A stretch of DNA of 21,015 nt from positions 1 to 21,015 of the forward strand of contig WOYJ01000102.1 of assembly GCA_011620845.1 (NCBI GenBank), written 5' to 3'. Source of the DNA: Methanobacteriaceae archaeon (GTDB lineage: Archaea > Methanobacteriota > Methanobacteria > Methanobacteriales > Methanobacteriaceae). The position numbers and the translations under genes were made by a program. Position 1 is the first letter of the stretch. Every line of letters begins with the position of its first letter. Shown piece by piece: positions 7,253-15,600 of the stretch. Under the pieces are notes generated by a model. It was given only the letters and a program-made list of their open reading frames with translations, was not told the DNA's origin and did no database searches.

Positions 7253-8953
7253 TTAAAACTCTTCCATCTCGGAGATATCCAGCATGGCCTCCACGGCCTT
7301 AGGCTCTACATGGATACCTGCCTCGCGAATAGCGGCTATGGGGTTTAAACCACCAGGTGTAACTATACCGGCATGGTATCTTTCCACCTTGGCATTGTAG
7401 ATGAGTTCGCTTGGTTTTCCCACCTTCAGGATGGAGAAACCTGCTGTCTTTTTAATTTCATCCAGGATACTCATGGTCTCGGGCCGGGCGATGTAGGGTA
7501 TTTCCTTCAAACTGGCCAGAATCCTTCCGCTACTGTTAACTGCTTCTAAGACAGAGGTCATACCCTTCGTTAAGTATATCTCATGGGGATCCAGGGACGA
7601 ACCACTGTAGGCGGTTAATTCAATGAAACGGGGGTTTTTTGTCTGGGTCTCCAGGACACCTCCATACTGGGGTGCCGATGGTATTCCCCTCTTATTTAAA
7701 ATCCCATCGATGGTCAGACTGCACACTGTGGCGATGCTGGATTTACCTTCCTTGAGATCAGGAATAATCTTGAAATATTTACTGACGCAGTACTCTGGTT
7801 TAGACATCACCTCGGTGAAGACATCCAGGGCGTCCTCCAGGTCTTCTTTGTTTACATGGGAGATGTTGGCGATGACCTGGCCTTCATGGGTTTGAGGGTC
7901 GAAACTCACCATATTTATGAAGTTCCAGGCCTTGGACAGTAAAAATCTAACTTCTTCTTTGGTCCCCTGTTTGGCTGTCTTCAACACAGGTTCTGGTTCA
8001 GTTAACTTTTCCATGGTGGAAAATTCCACAGTCTGCTCGGCCAGTCTTATGTTAACATCGTATCCTGCTTCTTTTGCAGCGCATAGGGGATTTATACCGC
8101 CTACCACGGCGATGCCTACCATTTCATCAACTACCGGAATGCCCAGCACAGATTCTCCACTTTCACCTATCTCCATCACACCAGAGACTCCGATGCCTTT
8201 CATCTTCTGGAAGGTTTCCACGGCCTTCTCCCGGGCACTTTCTGGTATCAGACGGAAGTTTGCCGGGATGTATCCAGTCCCCTCTCTAACCACCTCTAAA
8301 ACAGAGGTCATCTCCCGGTCGGTGAATGCCTCCAGGGGGGTCATGGATGTCTTCTTATAGGCGATGAGTTCAGTAAATCTAATTGGAGTATAATCATCAA
8401 CTTTTACCAGCCCACCATACTGGGGAATAACCGGTATTCCCACTTTACGTAGCATACCATCTATGGTGGTACCGCATATGGTGTCCAGTTTAAAGTATTC
8501 TTCATCATTTTCATCCTTCTCACTGGTGAGTATTACATAGGGACTGACCGCTATCCCCCTGGCAAATACTTCTTTTAAGATGTCCATTACGCCCTTCTTT
8601 TCCCGGAAAATGGAGGTGTTTACCACCACATTTCCCCAGGCCTGATTGGGGTCGAGGGTGGTGTTGTAGATCATGTTTTCGAATTTAGAGAAGATAAAGT
8701 CGACCTGATCATAGATGAGGCCTCTTTCAAGCTCTTTCAGTCCTTTGGGGGTGATTTTTCTTCCTGCATATCCTTTACGCTCTGTGAATCCCTTCTCATC
8801 CAGGATCCGCATGTGATATCTTACGGCACGTTCTCCCAGATCATAACCCTTCTTTTTAAGCCCCAGGGCGATGGTCTTGGCTCCGAGAACATCATCTTTA
8901 TCGGCAAGAATCCTTAAAATTTCCATCATTTTGCGATCAGTTTCATCAGGCAT
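7253..8953 (-). CDS. nrpR: Nitrogen metabolism repressor NrpR
   Basis: The 566-residue protein has an N-terminal winged helix (about residues 5-75, with GERAVRYHMRILDEKG) followed by two copies of the NrpR domain (roughly 85-320 and 340-560). The duplication is obvious: GIPVIPQYGG...EMTSVLEVV in the first copy matches GIPSAPQYGG...GMTSVLEAV in the second. NrpR represses nitrogen-assimilation genes in methanogens by binding GGAA-N6-TTCC and is released by 2-oxoglutarate. This is the double-domain form with its own HTH, as in Methanococcus maripaludis. The gene follows glnA on the same strand but a strong terminator separates them, and an AT-rich stretch with GGTGA before the ATG suggests its own promoter. 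I find no GGAA-N6-TTCC in front of nrpR itself, so autoregulation is not supported. Confidence 0.93.
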   Translation of the reverse strand: MPDETDRKMMEILRILADKDDVLGAKTIALGLKKKGYDLGERAVRYHMRILDEKGFTERKGYAGRKITPKGLKELERGLIYDQVDFIFSKFENMIYNTTLDPNQAWGNVVVNTSIFREKKGVMDILKEVFARGIAVSPYVILTSEKDENDEEYFKLDTICGTTIDGMLRKVGIPVIPQYGGLVKVDDYTPIRFTELIAYKKTSMTPLEAFTDREMTSVLEVVREGTGYIPANFRLIPESAREKAVETFQKMKGIGVSGVMEIGESGESVLGIPVVDEMVGIAVVGGINPLCAAKEAGYDVNIRLAEQTVEFSTMEKLTEPEPVLKTAKQGTKEEVRFLLSKAWNFINMVSFDPQTHEGQVIANISHVNKEDLEDALDVFTEVMSKPEYCVSKYFKIIPDLKEGKSSIATVCSLTIDGILNKRGIPSAPQYGGVLETQTKNPRFIELTAYSGSSLDPHEIYLTKGMTSVLEAVNSSGRILASLKEIPYIARPETMSILDEIKKTAGFSILKVGKPSELIYNAKVERYHAGIVTPGGLNPIAAIREAGIHVEPKAVEAMLDISEMEEF

Positions 8954-9041
8954 TTATTCACCAGATTGAATTGATTTAACATTTTAATGGTTTGTTTATT
9001 GTTAAGGTTTAAAAGCTTTTTGTGAAAAAATTAAAGTGATA

Positions 9042-9072
9042 AAAAAAAATTTAGGGGATGGATAAACCCCTA
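9042..9072 (-). terminator. Intrinsic-type terminator of glnA, overlapping its stop codon
   Basis: On the minus strand TAGGGG (9067-9072), a nine-base loop and CCCCTA (9052-9057) form a hairpin whose first three bases are the glnA stop codon. It is followed by AA and a run of nine T. It should end most glnA transcripts before nrpR. Confidence 0.75.
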
Positions 9073-10395
9073 GAGTAGCTGGTAGTATTTATCCAGTTCC
9101 CACTGGGTTACTTGTAGGCGGTACTCTTCACATTCTTTCTTTTTGAGGGCTATGAATCTTTCGAAGATGTGTGGGCCTAAGATTTCTTTGACCAGTTCAG
9201 ATTTTCCTGATAAGGCCACGGCCTGTTCTAATGAGGCAGGCAGTGATTCAATTCCTTTAGCTTCTCTTTCTTCTTCGGTTAAGTTGTACAGGTTGAACTC
9301 CATAGGATCGGGCATTTCATATCCTTCTTCGATCCCTTTAAGTCCGGCCATGAGCATGGACGCCACTTGCAGGTAGGGGTTTCCTGATGGGTCAGGACAC
9401 CTTAGTTCCATCCTGGTGGCAACTTCTTTACCTGGTTGATACAGGGGCACACGGATTAATGCAGAACGGTTTCTTCTGGACCATCCGATGTAAACTGGTG
9501 CTTCATATCCAGGAATCAGTCTTTTAAATGAGTTAATTGTAGGGTTCAGTATGGAGACGATTTCAGGTGCGTGGGTTAAAACACCACCTATGTATGCTTT
9601 ACCATCGTCTGAAAGGTTGTACTCATCATCAGCATCAAAGAAAGCGTTTTTTTCTCCTTTAAACAGTGACTGGTGGACGTGCATACCGGACCCATTCTCT
9701 CCGAATATGGGTTTGGGCATGAAGGTAGCGTAAAGACCGTACTGGAGGGCGATTTCTTTCACAGTTAACCGGTAGGTAACCATGTTATCGGCCATTTTAA
9801 GGGCGTCGTCGTATCTCATGTCGATCTCATGCTGAGATGGAGCTACTTCGTGGTGAGAGTATTCAACGTTAATTCCTACATCCTTGAGGGCCAGGACGGT
9901 GTCTCTCCTCAGGTCGGAAGCTAAATCCAGTGGTGTGAGGTCAAAGTATCCGCCGTTGTCTATAGGTTCTGGATGTTCAGCTGATGCGAAGTAGAAAAAT
10001 TCCAGTTCAGGGCCCACGTAGAAGTGGTCGAAACCTAGTTTTTCCATCTTCTCCAGAGCTCTTCTTAAAACGTAACGGGGGTCTCCTTCGTAGGGTTTTC
10101 CTCCGGGTACGAGGACATCACATATCATTCTAGCTACTGCTTTTTCCTTTGGCCTCCAGGGGAGAAGTTGGAAAGTATCGGGGTCTGGCATGGCAATCAT
10201 ATCGGATTCTTCGATGTCCTGGAAACCGGTTATACTGGATCCATCGAATCCCATTCCCTGATCAAGGGCAGTCTCGAGTTCATCCTGAGTGATGGCAAAG
10301 CTTTTCAGAATACCGTTTATATCGGTAAACCACAGCCTGATGAACTCTACATCGTTTTCTTGTACTATCTGTATAATTTCATCTTTACTTGGCAT
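9070..10395 (-). CDS. glnA: Glutamine synthetase type I
   Basis: This 441-residue enzyme makes glutamine from glutamate, ammonia and ATP, the main route of nitrogen assimilation. Signatures are FDGSSITGFQ (50-59), the metal-binding VGPELEFF (127-134), NGSGMHVHQS (234-243) and the RRNRSALIRVP active-site segment (307-317). Length and lack of the E. coli-type adenylylation segment place it in the GSI-alpha group. At the position where Bacillus GSI-alpha has the feedback-inhibition arginine (GFVRIEESDM), this protein has GFQDIEESDM, so D60 replaces it. The ATG follows AAGGAG at eight bases. The promoter at 10450-10480 has a TATA box and a perfect NrpR operator, and the NrpR gene is the next gene downstream. 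Confidence 0.96.
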   Translation of the reverse strand: MPSKDEIIQIVQENDVEFIRLWFTDINGILKSFAITQDELETALDQGMGFDGSSITGFQDIEESDMIAMPDPDTFQLLPWRPKEKAVARMICDVLVPGGKPYEGDPRYVLRRALEKMEKLGFDHFYVGPELEFFYFASAEHPEPIDNGGYFDLTPLDLASDLRRDTVLALKDVGINVEYSHHEVAPSQHEIDMRYDDALKMADNMVTYRLTVKEIALQYGLYATFMPKPIFGENGSGMHVHQSLFKGEKNAFFDADDEYNLSDDGKAYIGGVLTHAPEIVSILNPTINSFKRLIPGYEAPVYIGWSRRNRSALIRVPLYQPGKEVATRMELRCPDPSGNPYLQVASMLMAGLKGIEEGYEMPDPMEFNLYNLTEEEREAKGIESLPASLEQAVALSGKSELVKEILGPHIFERFIALKKKECEEYRLQVTQWELDKYYQLL

Positions 10396-10414
10396 TTTTT
10401 CAACTCCTTAAATC

Positions 10415-10435
10415 TCTAGAATTGGTCTAGAATTG
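10415..10435 (-). repeat. Tandem direct repeat in the glnA leader
   Basis: TCTAGAATTG occurs twice (10415-10424 and 10426-10435) with one base between. Each copy contains the palindrome TCTAGA, so the two can also pair with each other as a six-base stem. It lies in the expected untranslated leader between the transcription start and the ribosome binding site. Confidence 0.6.
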
Positions 10436-10449
10436 TTAAAGTTATCACC

Positions 10450-10463
10450 GGAAATAGGTTTCC
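10450..10463 (-). promoter_or_regulatory. NrpR operator GGAA-N6-TTCC of glnA
   Basis: GGAAATAGGTTTCC is an exact match to the known NrpR operator. It begins about 10 bases downstream of the TATA box and covers the expected transcription start, where a bound repressor would block initiation. A second, imperfect GGAA half site (10487-10490) lies just upstream of the TATA box. Confidence 0.85.
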
Positions 10464-10472
10464 TACTCGTGG

Positions 10473-10480
10473 CATATAAA
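10473..10480 (-). promoter_or_regulatory. TATA box of glnA
   Basis: On the minus strand TTTATATG is a good archaeal TATA element, about 80 bases upstream of the glnA ATG and directly before the NrpR operator. Transcription should start at about 10450-10455. Confidence 0.7.
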
Positions 10481-10526
10481 TGTTTTGGAAACATTTCAGA
10501 CCACTATTTCCATGGGGACTATCAGT

Positions 10527-10561
10527 AAAAAAAAAGTTATATAAAATTAAAAATATATAAC
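10527..10561 (-). terminator. Terminator of the phosphatase-superfamily gene
   Basis: On the minus strand GTTATATA (10554-10561), a ten-base AT loop and TATATAAC (10536-10543) form an eight-base stem followed at once by nine T (10527-10535). It lies nine bases after the stop codon at 10570 and insulates the glnA promoter. Confidence 0.7.
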
Positions 10562-10569
10562 ACAAGGAT

Positions 10570-12612
10570 TCATGAACTTTCCTTATTTAATTTAACAATT
10601 TCACTTTTAAAGGCCTGATATACAGATTCAGCCCCGATCAACCCATCTGGGATGTTCCATTCTGAAGGGTGTAGGATGAATGGAAATGACTGTTCTCCTC
10701 CCAATCCCCCATGACTACCTACCAGTTCTTCAAATGCGGCCACTTCATTTTTTTTAGGGTCGTATAAACTTATAGCCAGTATGTCCGGTGTGTATTTAAA
10801 GCTATTAGTTCTCTTAAGGTGCCTGGCGGCATTTGGGCCGTAATTAGCCAGGGGGTTAGCCCCGTCAACTGTGTCATTTTCCAAGTAGTAGGTGCCACCA
10901 TTACCTATAACCAGGGGGCCGTGTTCATTGGATTCAACGAGAATAAATCCTATCCCCTCATGTTTGGACAAACCAGGAATCAGATCAGGGTACAGGCGGT
11001 TGATTTCCTCATAGGTGAGTCTGTTTCTATGCTCCGTTAGATAGACCAGGCCCATATTTCCTGAAGCTAGGACCATCACGTTAGGTTCAACTTCATCGGA
11101 TTCCTCTTTCTTATATCTCTGCAAATAGTTGGTCTCACCTGTAGCATCGATTAATCCTTTAACTCTATCTACCGGGGCGGTAAAAGCCACAGAGAAGTGA
11201 TCACCGGTACTTGGTGACATATCAGCGAATATACGAGCATCAGGTAACAGGCCCTTGACCATTTCTTCCAGAGTATAACCATAACGCTGTTTAAAGGTTG
11301 CTCCATTGGTCTGGCCATGATCAGAATGGACCACCAATTTATAATCCCTGTAGGCCAGGTATGAGGCCATTTCCACCCGGTGGAATTGTTTGTCAATACT
11401 TCTAAGGGCGTTGAAGGCATCTTCGTCCCTTATGCCGGAGTGATGGGCGATTTCATCATATCCCAAATAGGTAACATAATTAACATCTGTTTTACCCTTT
11501 AAAATATCCCCAATAATAGCCAGGGTGGTTATTTCCCTTAAAAATACATTTGCTCCTGCTCTGATGAATGGATAAAATAATCCCCGGGATATTCTGGGTT
11601 TAATATTTCTGAACCTGTGGATTATCTGGGAGTTGTAATCTAAAAACGCATCCCAGAATACCAGGCTGACGATTCGACTGAAGTTAGAAGAGTTGCTGAA
11701 AACATACTCCCAGGCTTTGTTATAGAATTTACCCACATCTTTCATCCGGCTGAAGGTGAATATAACATCTTCGGCATCCCCTGAAAATAAATTAGCCCGA
11801 CTAGCACCATTCCTGGATAAAAGTCCGTTACCATCAGATATATGTTCTTCTACAATAGGGGCGTCACTTAAACCAGTAGACACCATGAATTTGTTGTTAT
11901 TTTCCTTTTCAACCCATCTGAAGGCCACGATATCTTCATTGTTACCATGGAGAATTCCCGCCTGGCTGGCACCGGTCTGGCTGGACAGGTCAGTCTCCCA
12001 TCCACTGACTTTATGGCTGCCCTCTTCAATCCACCTTTTAAGCGTGGGCATATCCCCTCTTTTCACAGCTTCCAGCAGGATATTTTTGCTCAGGCCATCG
12101 ATCTCCATGAAGACCACCCCTGGGGTATCTTTAACATCCTCCTCATCTGATTTCTTAACAGTTTTCCCGATACTACGGTACCAGGCCGCATCGTCATCAA
12201 TTGTTAAAAGCCCCATAAGCATGGTTGAAATAGCAGACATGGCTATGGGGGTTAAAACAAGCGCTGCTCCTTCAATGGTCACACCACCGACGAACTCACT
12301 GGCTAACCAGATCAAAGCACCGTTAACCAGTAACGAACCCACCCCTACAGTTAAAACCATGAAGGGCAGTAAAATACGAGAGAGGACAGGCCATAAAAGA
12401 GTATTTAAAATACCCACTACTGCAGCGGCTACAAAAGCTGTTTCCCAGGAATCAATGGATAATCCCACGGAAATATAGGCGATGAATAAAAAACCCAGTG
12501 CAGCACCTATCCAGAGTATAAATGTCCTCCACACCCAATAAAAACGAGATTTATAGTACAGTTCATCGTAATTTACCATCAACATCACTATAAATCTATT
12601 TGATAAGAACAT
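10570..12612 (-). CDS. Membrane protein: four-TM phage-holin-like domain fused to an alkaline-phosphatase-superfamily domain
   Basis: The 680-residue protein starts with four membrane segments (about 29-48, 58-80, 82-105 and 115-136) resembling the four-TMS phage holin family (PF04020 type). It continues as a soluble alkaline-phosphatase/phosphodiesterase-fold domain. Metal and catalytic candidates are D172 in MEIDGLS, T213 in SSQTGASQAG, D386 and H390 in YDEIAHHSG, D431-H432 in HSDHGQT and H472 in STGDHF, in the order expected for that superfamily. It would hydrolyse a phosphate ester or diester at the membrane; the substrate is unknown. Despite its name, the N-terminal domain in such fusions is not evidence for a prophage. 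The ATG at 12612 lies inside a TATA-like TTTTTATATG, so the real start may be the ATG at 12579 (MVNYDELYY), preceded by GTGATG. It follows the giant kinase gene by 66 bases. Confidence 0.85.
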   Translation of the reverse strand: MFLSNRFIVMLMVNYDELYYKSRFYWVWRTFILWIGAALGFLFIAYISVGLSIDSWETAFVAAAVVGILNTLLWPVLSRILLPFMVLTVGVGSLLVNGALIWLASEFVGGVTIEGAALVLTPIAMSAISTMLMGLLTIDDDAAWYRSIGKTVKKSDEEDVKDTPGVVFMEIDGLSKNILLEAVKRGDMPTLKRWIEEGSHKVSGWETDLSSQTGASQAGILHGNNEDIVAFRWVEKENNNKFMVSTGLSDAPIVEEHISDGNGLLSRNGASRANLFSGDAEDVIFTFSRMKDVGKFYNKAWEYVFSNSSNFSRIVSLVFWDAFLDYNSQIIHRFRNIKPRISRGLFYPFIRAGANVFLREITTLAIIGDILKGKTDVNYVTYLGYDEIAHHSGIRDEDAFNALRSIDKQFHRVEMASYLAYRDYKLVVHSDHGQTNGATFKQRYGYTLEEMVKGLLPDARIFADMSPSTGDHFSVAFTAPVDRVKGLIDATGETNYLQRYKKEESDEVEPNVMVLASGNMGLVYLTEHRNRLTYEEINRLYPDLIPGLSKHEGIGFILVESNEHGPLVIGNGGTYYLENDTVDGANPLANYGPNAARHLKRTNSFKYTPDILAISLYDPKKNEVAAFEELVGSHGGLGGEQSFPFILHPSEWNIPDGLIGAESVYQAFKSEIVKLNKESS

Positions 12613-12678
12613 ATAAAAATGTTCTTTTTTTAAAGTGCAATCATCCTAAGTTGAGGTTAACAAACATCTTTGGCAAGT

Positions 12679-15600
12679 TTAATCTTCAAGGGGCAGGTTA
12701 AAATAGAATTTAGAACCCTTTCCCAGCTGGGAATCCACCCATATATCGCCACCATGCCTCTCAATAATTCTTTTAGTGATGGCCAGGCCGATTCCAGTTC
12801 CACTGTACTCTTCGTTGGTATGCAGACGTTTGAAAATCAGAAAAATACGCTCAAAATATTTAGGGTCGATTCCAATGCCGTTGTCTTCCACTTTGAACAA
12901 CCAGTTATTATTCTCTTTCTCGGCTGATATATGGATTTTCGGTGCTTTTTCGTCACGGTATTTAATGGCGTTGCCTACCAGGTTCTGGAATACCTGTATC
13001 ATCTGGGAATAGTCGCCGTTAACCGTTGGTAATGGTTCGCGGGTTACATACACGTCGTTCTCCTTGATCGATAATTTATGGTACATCAAAACTTCGTCCA
13101 GGACTTTTTCCAGGTCCACTTTTTCGAACTCGCTGGTGGTTCTATTTACCCGGGAATAAGCTAGTAGATCGTTTATTAACTCCTGCATGCGTGCTGCCCC
13201 ATCTACAGCGTAATCTATAAATTCATCAGCATCCGAATCTAATTGACCCTCATAACGGCGCTGGAGAAGCTGTAGGAAACTGGATATCATCCTCAGGGGC
13301 TCCTGCAGGTCGTGGGAAGCGATGTAGGCGAACTGTTGAAGCTCCTTGTTGGATCGTTTCAGCTCTTCCAGGGTTTTTTCCAATTTTTTTCCTGTTTTTT
13401 CTCGTTTTACAAATAGTGTGGCATTTTCCAGGGAGATAGCCGCCTGTGATATCAGTAACTCTAAAAGCTCCGTCTTTTCAGGAGTGAACACGGAATTTGC
13501 CAGACGATTTTCCAGGTAAAGTATTCCAATCATCTTTGACTGCTTAAATACGGGCATACAAAGGACTGAACGCAACTTCATATCCTGAACTTCCCTGTTA
13601 TCTTTGAATTCTCCTTCCTCTGAGGCATTATCGAGAATCAAACGTTCTCCTGTACGTTGCACATAACGTGCTATGGCTTTGCAGATCCCACCTGCTTTTT
13701 CCAGTTTTTTCTTGGAAATCTGCACATCCTCCTTGAAAGTGGCATGGCTTTCAGCATGGATGAAAAGACCATCTTCCTCTTCCATGATCAGATATCCGCT
13801 CTGTGCACCGGAACTCTCGATGACCACGTTCATGATCTTCTTAAGTAATGCTTCCAGTTCTATCTCCGCAGAGATAGCCAGGGCGGATTTCATCAGGTAT
13901 TCAATGTCAATATCCGGGAGGGTGAGGGGAGGTTCTTCCACCTCGATTTGTGGATAAGAAATATCCTCCTCGAAGTAGGTAGGATACCTTTCTAAGAGGT
14001 TGAACTCTTTTCTTTCCGCTCCACAATTTTTATACAGGCGCGCTGCCTGGTTGAAATACATCTCTTCAGAGCACTGTCCATAGCAGAGTAGAAGCTCCCC
14101 CAGACATTCATGGAGATGCCCCTCCAGGAAGGTGTATCCCTGTTTATGTGCGGAATCTATAGCATCCATATAAAGACTCCTGGCTTTCTTGAATGTACCG
14201 GTAACTCTTTCGAGTTCAGCATGGAGGAAGGCAAGATAGGGTTCGAGGAGCGGCCCCAGTTCGGTCCAGGTCTCCACCTTATCGATGAGTGGCTGTATTT
14301 CATCCATTAATTCAACTTCGTCTTCAAAGTCAACCCCTTTTTCATAGAGTTTCAGAGCGTTCAGCACCTGGAAGACGTACCACTGTCTTTTCAGCACGTT
14401 ATCAGTTAGACCCGACAGGTAGTGCTCCACTCCCTGCAGATACTTCTTGGCCATGACGTGTTCCCCCAAGTAGTAGTGGGCCAGGCCCATATGTACGTAA
14501 TAGCTTCCTGCTGAAGCTATGTGGTTGTCCCCTTCCCATTTACTCAGTTTTTCTTCCATGGGGACTGGTACGTAATTTTTCTTCATGGGTTCGATCCATC
14601 CGGCCTGCACAGCTTCGGCCAGACCTACGGAGAAGGATAGATGGTATCTCTGTGAAAATTCCAGGCATTCATTAGCATAATCCTCGATGATGGACATATC
14701 CACCCCCTGAACCTGTAAGTTCCACATCAAAGGTCCGTAGGAGAGTCCGGCATTGTACAGGTCACCGCAGTTCTTTCCAGATTGTATGGATTTGAGGCAG
14801 TAAGCCACGATCTCCAGGGGGTGGCTTCGGGAGTGCATGTTACACCATACTATTCCATTCATGCCACGGGTGGCCCCGAAGGTATCGGGGTACTTCGCCG
14901 AGAGTTCCCGGGCCAGATCCTCGTATTTAAAAGCCGCCTCAAACTCTTCCTGTTCCCCAAGTTGAAGCCCCATTATACTGAAGGAGTAGATAACAGATTC
15001 GTCCATACCACCAGCCAGACAGTGCTGGGTGGACTGTGCCGCTGAAAGATAAAGCTGCGGCACCAGGCCAGACATGTACAGATCAGGGATGAGTTCACTG
15101 TAGAAGGCCAGTTCAATTTTATTTTTCCGGTCCTGGGTGAAGGGCATGTGTAAAATAGTTTCCCAAACATCTATGTCCATGGAGGCAATTTCATCCATCA
15201 ACTCCTTCCTTTTACGGTCTGCTTCCTGGGGATCTTCAGGAATGGCTTTACCAAAATAGGCCAGGCCCTGGTTGGCGGTTTCAATGGCTTTATTAAAATT
15301 ACCTACCGAGGAGAGGGAGGTGGTCTGCTCAGCCAGACATTCTGCCTTATCCAGGTCACTCTGGGCATGTTCCAGCAAATGATTGAGCAATTTTCCTGAT
15401 TTCTCGTAGTTTCCACACATGAGTTCTGTCTTGGCAGCTTTCTGAAATATCCGGAAAGTACGTTTGTAGTGTGCATCCTCCCAGCAGTCATCGGGTAGCA
15501 ATTTTTTGCTCTCATTGAAATATTCATTGGCCGCTTCTGTAGCTAAAGAGTCTAAAGCTTTATTACCAGCATGGTAATTAATATCTGAGAGAAGGTAAGC

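Noticed and set aside
7917..8360. A 147-codon plus-strand open frame
   Set aside because: It is antisense to the well-supported nrpR gene, with no family-like motif or ribosome site.
11756..12478. A 240-codon plus-strand open frame
   Set aside because: It is antisense to the phosphatase-fold gene, has a Ser/Pro/Thr-rich composition typical of shadow frames and no ribosome binding site.
10570..12612. Prophage lysis gene because of the holin-like N-terminus
   Set aside because: The domain is fused to a large phosphatase-fold enzyme and no other phage gene is present.
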